From contig JAWKTM010000093.1 in assembly GCA_041399085.1 (NCBI GenBank), positions 1 to 23,201 of the forward strand: a stretch of 23,201 nt of DNA, given 5' to 3'. The notes beneath the pieces were generated by a model, which worked only from the letters and a program-made list of their open reading frames with translations, searched no databases and was not told the origin of the DNA. A program made the translations under genes and the position numbers. How positions within the stretch are numbered: position 1 is the first letter of the stretch; each line of letters opens with the position of its first letter. This stretch comes from JAWKTM01 sp041399085 (GTDB lineage Bacteria; Planctomycetota; Planctomycetia; Pirellulales; Pirellulaceae). Below, in pieces: positions 1 through 7,451 of this stretch.

Positions 1-2328
1 GCCGGTTTGCAACAGATTCGGGACGACGCCCGGATCGTTCAAATGCCAGTGACGCAAAGGAATCTCGGACTCCCAGTTCGTGCGTTCCGCTTGCCAACCC
101 GCGCCGGTCATCTCATCGCGATACCCATAGTTGCCGTACTCCATCACATAGTTGATCCGCACGCCGCGATTGCCGTCGTCGTCGTTGTCGGATTGCCACA
201 GCGTGCCGAACGAATCGACCGACACTTCATAGTTGTTGCGGAAGTTGTGGCCGAGCACTTCGAATTCCGTGCCGTCCAGATTGCAGCGGAACGGCATGCC
301 GCCGAAGTACGGTTTGCCATTGTCCACCACGGTGTTGCCCGCCAAATCGACCACGGGCTGGCCGTCCTTGTCATGCACGGACTTGCCGGTGTTGCCGAAG
401 TTCCAATACAGCTTGCCGTCGGGCCCGAACAGGAACGAGTGGGCCGAGTGGTCGTGCTGAGGCTGGCCGGTCTTGGTGAACAGCAACTCCTTCTTGTCCG
501 GCTGGTCGTCGCCGTTTTCGTCGGTGAAGACCCAGACGTTGGGCGAAGCCGAAACGATCACTTTGTTGCCAAGCACGCAGATGCCCATCGCCGAATCGAT
601 GTCGCGGCCTTGGTAGAAGACCTTCGTTTTGTCCGCGACGCCATCGCCGTCGGTGTCTTCCAGAATCAAGATGCGGTCGCCTTCCTCACGCTTGCCGTTG
701 TGCTTGCGATAGTTCACCACTTCGCAAACCCAGATGCGGCCCCGATGGTCGATATCCAAGTTCGTGAGGCTCAGCAGTTCGGGCTCGGAAGCAACCAGCG
801 TCGCTTCGAGATCATCCGCCACGTCCAAGCCCGCCACGGCATCTTCCGCTTCGTGGCTGGCACCGCCGGGACTGGCCACGGCGGGCGGTTGTTGCGTGTA
901 GACCAGGAACTGCACGGTGCTGCCGCAGCCTTGATTCGTGCCGCCGTTGTCCAGGCCGCCTCGCGCTTTGAAGTGCGTGTAGCCTTCGGGCAAGTCGTAC
1001 GCGATCACGGAATTGGCGTGCGTGCCGATGCCGAACTCGACCGACTGGCCGTTGATCTTCAGCGGCTGGCCTCCGGCGTTGGCGTCGATTCGCACTTGGC
1101 CGAAGCCCGCGTCGGCCGACTTCCACTTCAGGTCGGTCAGCTTCTTTTTACCAGCCGGGCCGATCAACACCGGCTCGGCCCAATCGGCCCAATCACAGCC
1201 GAACCCGTCGCCCGCGTCGCTGACGACCAAAAACAGTTGCTTCGCGCCGGTGATCTCGGCCGTGATATCGACGACGTGTCCCGGCGTGCCGCCGCTGACG
1301 ATGTCGCTCTTGTAGATCGGTTTGGCGGCCGGACCACTCTTGCGCGACGAAGCCTTGCCCGAACTGGCCGGCAGATTGATCTTCTGGCGGACGGCTTCTT
1401 CGTTGAAGTTCCCCGGCTTTTGTTCGTCTTGGTTCGCTTCGAGGTCGGCCAAGTCGATACGACGGCCACTTAGCCCGTCTTTGGGAATCTCGATGTGGGC
1501 GGTCCAAGCGATGGCGTTCAGCACCAGTTTGCGGAAGTTCTCCTCGCCCCAGTTCCAGTGATCGTGGCCACCGGTGAAGCCGAATCCGCGTTGGCCGTTG
1601 TCTCGCTCGCTGGCCCAAGCCACATGTTGCGGCTCTTTGCGTTGCAGCACCGCGGCACGCACGGCCGGATTGCCGCTGTGCGGACCATCGGGCCGGCGCA
1701 GCGTGTCGGGGCCGGGCAAATCGGTGAGGATCGGCGTGACGTTTTTCATGTCGTCGCGAAAACGCATGTGGTAATACCACTCGTCGTTGATCGCGAACGG
1801 TCCGACGCCGCGCGTGATCGGATGGTCCGGAAACTTGTCGAACTTGGCGGTCCAATGCGGATTGACCGACCAGTTGGCTTCGAAGTAACCGCCGATCCAT
1901 TTCAGGAAGTGCTCGCCCGCCGGCTTGGCCGGGACTTCGACGCCGTAGTGCAGACAGACGATGCCGACGCCTTTGTCGGCCAACGCGTCGACTTGTTCCA
2001 GATGTTGATTCACCGGATGCCCGCCGCCGCCATCGCAATACATCACGATCGTGTCGGCGCCGTCGAAGGCATTGGGGTCCTGGGGCCAACCGTTGCGGAA
2101 CACTTCGACTTCGATGTTCGGCAAGCTGTTCTTCAAGCCATCGGCCAGCAACATGCAGCCGGCATAATGTTCATGAGCGCCGTAGCCGTGGCTGGGCCGC
2201 CCGGCCATGAAGGCGATTTTCTTCTTCTCGCCTTTCGCCGCGGCCGGCTGATCGGCCGCCGTGGCCAGCGTTGTGCCAACCAGCATCGTCGCCAGCAGAC
2301 AACTAAGGAAACGCAATCGACTCGTCAT
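1..2328 (-). CDS. ThuA / NPCBM / PVC-type membrane-bound dehydrogenase mosaic protein (3' end outside window)
   Basis: The minus strand is open without a stop from an ATG at 2328 to the window edge (776 codons, C-terminus missing). Residues 1-25 form a Sec signal peptide (hydrophobic core, LATA-AD cleavage region), so the protein is exported. Residues about 38-280 are a ThuA (trehalose-utilisation, glutamine-amidotransferase-like) domain, with the GGHDHWNWGEE signature near 253. Residues about 338-480 look like an NPCBM carbohydrate-binding module (DGFGCDWADW, then GIGTHANS). From about 505 the sequence matches the N-terminal propeller of planctomycete PVC-type membrane-bound dehydrogenases, with Asp-rich calcium-like loops DTDGDGVAD (559-567) and DENGDDQPD (603-611); in relatives a CxxCH haem domain follows further on, which cannot be seen here. 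The start is supported by a strong Shine-Dalgarno 8 bases upstream. A role in periplasmic sugar or sugar-derivative breakdown is inferred; the substrate is unknown. The frame is clean throughout, unlike the genes at 4.8-8.5 kb. Confidence 0.9.
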   Translation of the reverse strand, partial: MTSRLRFLSCLLATMLVGTTLATAADQPAAAKGEKKKIAFMAGRPSHGYGAHEHYAGCMLLADGLKNSLPNIEVEVFRNGWPQDPNAFDGADTIVMYCDGGGGHPVNQHLEQVDALADKGVGIVCLHYGVEVPAKPAGEHFLKWIGGYFEANWSVNPHWTAKFDKFPDHPITRGVGPFAINDEWYYHMRFRDDMKNVTPILTDLPGPDTLRRPDGPHSGNPAVRAAVLQRKEPQHVAWASERDNGQRGFGFTGGHDHWNWGEENFRKLVLNAIAWTAHIEIPKDGLSGRRIDLADLEANQDEQKPGNFNEEAVRQKINLPASSGKASSRKSGPAAKPIYKSDIVSGGTPGHVVDITAEITGAKQLFLVVSDAGDGFGCDWADWAEPVLIGPAGKKKLTDLKWKSADAGFGQVRIDANAGGQPLKINGQSVEFGIGTHANSVIAYDLPEGYTHFKARGGLDNGGTNQGCGSTVQFLVYTQQPPAVASPGGASHEAEDAVAGLDVADDLEATLVASEPELLSLTNLDIDHRGRIWVCEVVNYRKHNGKREEGDRILILEDTDGDGVADKTKVFYQGRDIDSAMGICVLGNKVIVSASPNVWVFTDENGDDQPDKKELLFTKTGQPQHDHSAHSFLFGPDGKLYWNFGNTGKSVHDKDGQPVVDLAGNTVVDNGKPYFGGMPFRCNLDGTEFEVLGHNFRNNYEVSVDSFGTLWQSDNDDDGNRGVRINYVMEYGNYGYRDEMTGAGWQAERTNWESEIPLRHWHLNDPGVVPNLLQTG

Positions 2329-2336
2329 CACGAGCA

Positions 2337-2343
2337 ACCTCCT
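2337..2343 (-). promoter_or_regulatory. Shine-Dalgarno site of the ThuA mosaic gene
   Basis: AGGAGGT on the minus strand lies 8 bases before the ATG at 2328. It is the strongest ribosome-binding site in the window and fixes the start. The 171-base divergent intergenic region 2329-2499 should also hold the promoters of both flanking genes, but no convincing -35/-10 pair was recognised. Confidence 0.75.
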
Positions 2344-2499
2344 GAACAGATTCGTAGGGTGGGATTGATGTGGGGGCAGCGACGCGGCCCGCAAGCCGCC
2401 TCGAAGTCGTCTATTCTGCCCGAGAGTGTACGCGAAAGAAACCGGCTAGAGCTTGCCTGACGCGAAACAATATACCTAGGGGTCGCAAGGAACATCGCC

Positions 2500-4113
2500 A
2501 TGAGCTCGTCGCAGTCTCGCTCGCTGGAAGCTTTGTCGATCGCAATCGCCGCGGAAGAGCGAACGATTCGCGAGGGCGGCGGTCGTGCGGCCAGCGAACG
2601 TCAACATGCCAAAGGTCGCTTGACCGCGCGCGAGCGAATCGCGCGGTTGCTGGATCCGGGCGACGAGCCGCTGGAGTTGGGTTTGTGGGCCGGCCACGGC
2701 ATGTACGAATCGTGGGGCGGAGCGCCGGCAGCGGGCGTGGTCGCCGTGATTGGCCGCGTGGCTGGGCGAAGGCATTTGATCGTGGCAAACGATGCCACGG
2801 TGAAGGCCGGCGCGTTCTTTCCGGCGACGGCGAAGAAAGTGTTGCGAGCCCAAAAGATCGCGATGCAGAATCGTTTGCCGCTCATCTATCTGGTCGATTC
2901 GGCCGGCGTGTTTCTGCCGCTGCAGGAAGATGTGTTTCCCGACGAGGACGATTTCGGCCGCATCTTTCGGAATAACGCGGTAATCGCGGCGGCGGGCTTG
3001 CCACAAACCGCCGCGATCATGGGCAACTGCGTCGCGGGCGGCGGCTATCTGCCGGTGCTGTGCGACAAGCTGCTGATGACCGAAGGGAGCGGCTTGTATC
3101 TGGCCGGGCCGGCGTTGGTTAAGAGTGCGATCGGGCAGACGGTCAGCAGCGAGGAACTTGGCGGCGCCGAGATGCACGCGTCGATCAGCGGCACGATCGA
3201 CTATCGCGAACCGGACGACGAGAGCTGTTTGACGCGGCTGCGCGAATTGGCGTCGCTCGCGCCAGCCGATTCGCCGACGCCCGCCGCACCGTTCATGCGC
3301 CGCGAATCGGCCGAGCCGCGTCGTTCGCCGGACGATTTGTTTCAGCTAGTCGACGCCGATCCACGTTCGTCTTATGAAGTGCGCGACGTGTTGGAATGTT
3401 TGGTCGACGGCGACTCGTTCGTGGAATACAAGGCCGAGTTCGGGCGGACGCTGGTATGCGGCACGGCTCGCATCGGCGGCTTTCCCGTCGGCATCGTCGC
3501 CAATCAACGCCATCGTGTGACCACGCCGGATGGTCAGTTTCAATTTGGCGGCGTGATGTATGTGGACAGTGCGGAGAAAGCGGCTCGGTTCGTTACGAAT
3601 TGCAATCAGGATTGGCTGCCGCTGATTTTCTTGCAAGACGTGAACGGGTTCATGGTGGGCCGAGACAGCGAGCGGGCCGGCATCATCAAAGCGGGCGCTC
3701 GACTGGTTCATGCCGTGAGCACGTGTCGCGTGCCGAAGATCACGGTGATTACCGGCGGTTCGTTTGGCGCGGGGAATTACGCCTTGTGTGGCAAGGCGTT
3801 TGACCCGCGGCTGATTTTCGCTTGGCCGAACGCTCGCTGCGCGGTGATGGGCGCGGACCAAGCGACCTCGACGTTGTTGGATGTGACCGTGAAGAGCTTG
3901 GAGCGACAAGGCCACGCGGTCGACGCGGCGGAGTTGGCCGCCTTGCGCGATCAAGTCCGCCGCGATTACGAGCAACAAACCGACGTCCGCTACGCCGCCG
4001 CGCGAGGTTGGATCGACGCCATCCTTTCCCCGCCACGAACTCGAAACGTGTTAGTCCAAGCGTTGGAAGTGGTAACGCGAGCGACGACCCATTTCGGCGC
4101 GTTCGCCACGTAA
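2500..4113 (+). CDS. Acyl-CoA carboxylase, biotin-dependent carboxyltransferase (beta) subunit, methylcrotonyl/geranyl-CoA type
   Basis: This 537-residue cytosolic protein has the usual length of carboxyltransferase beta subunits, which move CO2 from carboxy-biotin to an acyl-CoA. Both crotonase-like halves are seen. The N-terminal half has GRLTARERI (39-47), LVDSAGVFLPLQED (131-144), NCVAGGGYLPVLCD (176-189) and LAGPALVKSAIG (201-212). The C-terminal half has FLQDVNGFMVGRDSERAG (377-394) and GGSFGAGNYALCGKAF (419-434), followed by WPNARCAVMGADQA. The LPLQED and QDVNGFMVG patterns place it nearer the methylcrotonyl-CoA carboxylase clade than propionyl-CoA carboxylase; the substrate is inferred only. 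The ATG at 2500 has an AAGGA about 7 bases upstream. No biotin carboxylase or biotin carrier subunit is encoded in the window, so partners must lie elsewhere. The next gene on the same strand starts 122 bases downstream. Confidence 0.9.
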   Translation: MSSSQSRSLEALSIAIAAEERTIREGGGRAASERQHAKGRLTARERIARLLDPGDEPLELGLWAGHGMYESWGGAPAAGVVAVIGRVAGRRHLIVANDATVKAGAFFPATAKKVLRAQKIAMQNRLPLIYLVDSAGVFLPLQEDVFPDEDDFGRIFRNNAVIAAAGLPQTAAIMGNCVAGGGYLPVLCDKLLMTEGSGLYLAGPALVKSAIGQTVSSEELGGAEMHASISGTIDYREPDDESCLTRLRELASLAPADSPTPAAPFMRRESAEPRRSPDDLFQLVDADPRSSYEVRDVLECLVDGDSFVEYKAEFGRTLVCGTARIGGFPVGIVANQRHRVTTPDGQFQFGGVMYVDSAEKAARFVTNCNQDWLPLIFLQDVNGFMVGRDSERAGIIKAGARLVHAVSTCRVPKITVITGGSFGAGNYALCGKAFDPRLIFAWPNARCAVMGADQATSTLLDVTVKSLERQGHAVDAAELAALRDQVRRDYEQQTDVRYAAARGWIDAILSPPRTRNVLVQALEVVTRATTHFGAFAT

Positions 4114-4235
4114 CATTCGCGGCGTACGTTTGACCGTTTTCAACATCGTCTTGTATGCTCGAACGCCGCTTGGCGGTAATTCATCGAGAACGATTCGTGC
4201 GAGAATCGTTGGATTGCGTGAGGAAATGGATACGC

Positions 4236-5461
4236 ATGGCTATTGATACACCGGCGACGATCGCCGTTTTGGGCGCGGGGCCGATTGGTTTGGAAGCGGC
4301 GTTGTACGCTCGGTTCTTGGGATACGACGTGTTGGTGTTCGACCGAGGCGACGTGGCCGAACATCCGCGGCACGGTTGGGGACACGTGCGGATGTTCACT
4401 CCGTTTCACATGAATCGCAGCACGCTCGGCCTAGCGGCCCTGGCGGCTCACGATCGGGACTATCGCCCGCCGGACGATATGAGCTATTTAACCGGGCGTG
4501 AGTGGGCCGAGCATTATCTGGCGCCGCTCGCGGGCACCGACCTGCTATCCGACCATTTGCGACTGCACACGACCGTGTTAGCCGTGGGCAAGGAAACGTT
4601 TTTGAAACACGAATCGCCGGGCGATGAAATCCGCGGCGATGAAGGTTTTCGTATCCTGACGCAAACCGCTGACGGCCAACAACAGATCCATCGAGCCGAT
4701 GTGGTGATCGACACGACCGGTGTCTTTGGTAACCCGAATTCGCTGGGAGCGGGCGGCATACCGGCGATCGGCGAGCGACAACTGCGAACTCAAATTGAAT
4801 TCGGTCTGCCGGATCTCTGGAGGCAGCGAAGGCCGATTACGCCGGTCGCCGCGTGCTTCTTATCGGCGCGGGCTACACGGCCGCGACGAACGTGGTCGCG
4901 GCGGCAGAATTGGCTCGTGAAGCCCCCGGGTACTGAGGTGACCTGGATCACTCGCCGCGAAGCCGACCAACCCGGCTCGGGTCCGATTCAACGTCTCGAG
5001 AACGACCGACTTCACGAACGCGATCAACTGGCTCGTCGAGCGAACAAGTTGGCCGCGTCGGGCGCCGAGCATGTAGCGCATTGGCCCGCGACGGTGGTCG
5101 AGCGAATCGAGCGGGACTCGCCGGATGGGCCGTTTCGTGTGACCTTGGCTGGGGATCATGCGGGCGAGTTTGAGTTTGACCGTGTGATTGCCAACGTCGG
5201 CTGGCGACCAGATGTCGAACTGTTTCGCGAGCTTCAAGTGCATCTGTGTTATGCGACCGAAGGCCCGATGAAGTTGGCGGCGGCCATGATGGGGCAAACA
5301 TCAGCCGATTGCTTGAACCAGTCGGCTTGTGGGCCACAGACATTGTTGAACCCGGAAATGGACTTCTATGTATTGGGAGCAAAGAGTTTCAGGCGCTGAG
5401 CCAGTTCTTATCTGGCGCTGCAGGGTTAGAGCAGAATGCTGAGTTGTTCTGTCATCAATGA
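4236..5461 (+). pseudogene. FAD/NAD(P)-binding oxidoreductase, disrupted by three frameshifts
   Basis: The first 190 or so codons form an FAD-binding Rossmann fold: AVLGAGPIGLEAALYARFLG near residues 10-29 has the GxGxxG dinucleotide motif, and VIDTTGVFGNP follows near 160-175. At about 4815 the frame slips. The second dinucleotide motif, GRRVLLIGAGYTAATNVV, is readable only in another frame until about 4930, where a C5/G3 run (gcccccggg) restores the original frame. A third slip at about 5390, just after FYVLGAKSF, moves the natural C-terminus (SQFLSGAAGLEQ...) into the frame ending with TGA at 5459-5461. The conserved stretch ANVGWRPD and the C-terminal LGAKS are typical of this NAD(P)-binding family. 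The ATG at 4236 was chosen over 4155 because the FAD motif begins there; ribosome-binding support is weak. The substrate is unknown. The radical SAM gene starts 41 bases downstream, suggesting an operon. Genuine decay and sequencing error cannot be separated here. Confidence 0.75.
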
Positions 5462-5502
5462 TCGGGCTTTGAATCTGTACGCGGAATGGCAAAGCTGCCG
5501 CA

Positions 5503-6398
5503 ATGAATGTGGATTGCGAAACGCCGCAAACACCGCTGAACAACTGGGACCAATTATGGTTTCAAGTCGCCGGAACAGCTGTAATCTGACTTGCCATCAT
5601 TGTTTTATTAGCTGTAGCCCCAAAAATACTGATTCATTTGGATATCACACTGGAACAAGTCCGCCGGCGGATTATGCGAGTCCGTGCCGCTGGGTGTGAG
5701 GAGTACTTCCACTGGGCGGCGAACCGTTCCTGAATCCCGCGATGGGCTGGAGATTCTGATCGAGACGTTAAGTTATGGCCCGGCGACGGTGCTAATAATG
5801 GCACGGTGCTCAAGGACGCGTGGCGAAGCGACTTCGCGACGCCGAATTAGCAGCGTCGCCGTACTCACTGAATTCCGCGTGTCGATCGACGGTTTTTCGC
5901 CCGAATCGAACGATCCGATTCGTGGCGAAGGAACGTTCGCCCGTGCGATGGCTGGCGTTCGCGTTTGGTGAAATTCGGCTTTCTACCAATCATTGCGCCA
6001 CCGCCGGCGGACTTGGCCCGAAGAACGCGAGCGGGAAGTGGTCGATCGGTTCGTTCGTTACTCCGCGAATACGGCTGCGAGCAGCCCGCTTAAGATGTGC
6101 CTCGATTAAAATTCGGGAGCGGGAAGAGCAACGTGGAGGCTGGGCGGCTGTTCGCCTAACGCGAACGCGTGACGGGCAAATAGTGAACGGTTTTGATCGG
6201 TCTCAGTTGCTTTGCACAACCAGCCGCATGGTGACTGATCGTGGGGTGCATGTTTGCCTGATCGAGTTGCCGGATTCCCGACTGGGAGAATCGCTGGCGG
6301 ATGCCGCCGTACGCCATTCACTTTGCTGGCATGGAGCGTGTTACCTGCTGCCAATACGGTGCAATTTGCTCAGAATCCGATCTTGGGGCGGTTGGTAG
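5503..6398 (+). pseudogene. Radical SAM protein with C-terminal Cys cluster, heavily frameshifted
   Basis: No single frame encodes the protein, but stitched segments give a clear radical SAM enzyme. From the ATG at 5503 the first frame reads MNVDCETPQTPLNNWDQLWF. After a slip near 5580 comes the 4Fe-4S motif CNLTCHHC (CxxxCxxC), then FISCSPKN. Near 5715 another frame gives GGEPFLNPAM, the SAM-binding GGEP motif. LEILIETLSYGPATVL lies near 5747-5795, FRVSIDG near 5872-5892 and GTFARAMAGV near 5931-5960. The last part reads GFDRSQLLC, MVTDRGVHVC (about 6226-6255) and a Cys-rich end readable as ACYTCCQYGAIC near 6330-6372, suggesting an auxiliary Fe-S cluster as in SPASM-like proteins. At least eight frame changes are needed, several at short homopolymers (for example ttcc and ggg near 5707-5716). 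Such enzymes generate a 5'-deoxyadenosyl radical for difficult C-H chemistry. The substrate is unknown; neighbours suggest a shared pathway. Confidence 0.75.
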
Positions 6399-6406
6399 AA
6401 GCCGGA

Positions 6407-7268
6407 ATGCGACCACACATGAACGGTCGCTTCCAGCACCGTCGCGTCGCGTTGTTTGGCGGCGTGTATAACAATTATCTCGCGTTGCAAGCCGCGATCG
6501 CGGATACTGCAAGACGACCGACGTCGACGCCATCTATTGCCTGGGCGATCTGGGCGCCTTCGTACATCCGGATCGAGTGTTTCCTCTGTTAATCTGATCG
6601 ACCATGACGTACAGTGTGTCCAAGGTAACTATGACAATTCCATTGGGAATGAATTGAACGACTGCCAATGCGGCTATACCGATCCGCGTGACGAATTATT
6701 TCGCGCCAGCTCAGTTACGACTATACGCAAGCCACATCACATCGGGCCTGGCGTTACCTGCGTTGCCGAGCGAGATTCGCTTTCGATTGGGCGAGTCGCG
6801 TTTTGTGCCACGGCAGTCCGCGGCGAACGAACGAATTTGTGTGGGAGTCGAGTTCTTCGCCAGATCTCCAGTTTCTGCGACGCCTCGCGGACGAAGCCGA
6901 AGCCGACATCGTTTGCACACTCATACGAGATCAAATGGCAGCAGAGCCGCTTCCGCCACTCGAAGAAGTCCGATACTAACAACGTCGCCGCCGTCACGTC
7001 ACGAGGCGCCTGACTCGCTGGATCAACGTAGGCGTGTTGGGACGACCGGAGAATGACAGGCAAGCATGTGTTTGGTACACGCTCTTGGAAGATATCGCCG
7101 GATCGCCACAAAGTAACCTTCGTTCCCGTCGAATACGACCATTCATCGACTGGCCGGCGAAATGCGAGCCGAGCGGCTTCCGGAAGAGTTCATCACCACG
7201 ATCGAGACCGGAGTGGACCATCGCCCAGAATCCTGCCGTCAAGAACGCCGACGAGGACAGAACTGGCG
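6407..7268 (+). pseudogene. Calcineurin-like metallophosphoesterase, frameshifted
   Basis: Stitched frames give a small metallophosphoesterase. RVALFGGVYNNYLALQAAIAD lies near 6440-6502 (start ATG at 6407 or, in frame, 6419), YCLGDLGAF near 6536-6562, and VQGNYDNSIGNEL near 6620-6655. CHGSPRRTNEFVWESSS lies near 6806-6860, a CTHT-like end of the core near 6915-6927, and NVGVLGRPEND near 7025-7056. These correspond to the GDxG, GNxD, GHxH-like and CxHT metal-ligand blocks of the family. The usual first motif (GDxH) reads GGVYNN here, so the first Asp/His ligands appear to be absent. A tail reading EFITTIETG and QERRRGQ ends near 7268. At least six frame changes are needed. The order directly after the radical SAM gene suggests co-transcription. 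The exact 3' end is uncertain because all frames are broken beyond 7268. Confidence 0.7.
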
Positions 7269-7451
7269 GCTATCAAAGGCGGTGCTTGGCTCTGCGCGAC
7301 TCAGGGGTTACTTTTCATTCATCAGGCGAGGTGGTTGTTCGTCAGGCCGGTCCCGTATCAACACACGGTCTTTATGAGGCTTTGCCGTTAAACAAGTTGT
7401 ACCGTATGAGAGAAACGTAAGCTAAGCTCTTAACGAAGGGGCATTTCGTGA
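7269..7451. other. Unassigned stretch between the phosphoesterase and the large repeat-linker gene
   Basis: All three forward frames are interrupted here. It probably contains the end of the phosphoesterase gene and the start region of the next one. No terminator hairpin, tRNA or confident promoter was recognised. A GTG at 7449 opens a short Arg-rich peptide that stops at once and is not called as a gene. Confidence 0.4.

Noticed and set aside
7..1473. 488-codon plus-strand open frame
   Set aside because: It is antisense to the ThuA/NPCBM/PVC gene, whose minus frame has a signal peptide, ribosome-binding site and recognisable domains.
2448..2478. Promoter-like TTGCCT ... TATACC upstream of the carboxyltransferase gene
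   Set aside because: The spacing is about 12 bases, too short for a normal sigma-70 promoter.
4155..4235. Upstream start of the oxidoreductase at 4155
   Set aside because: It would add 27 Arg-rich residues before the FAD-binding motif, which in this family begins close to the N-terminus.
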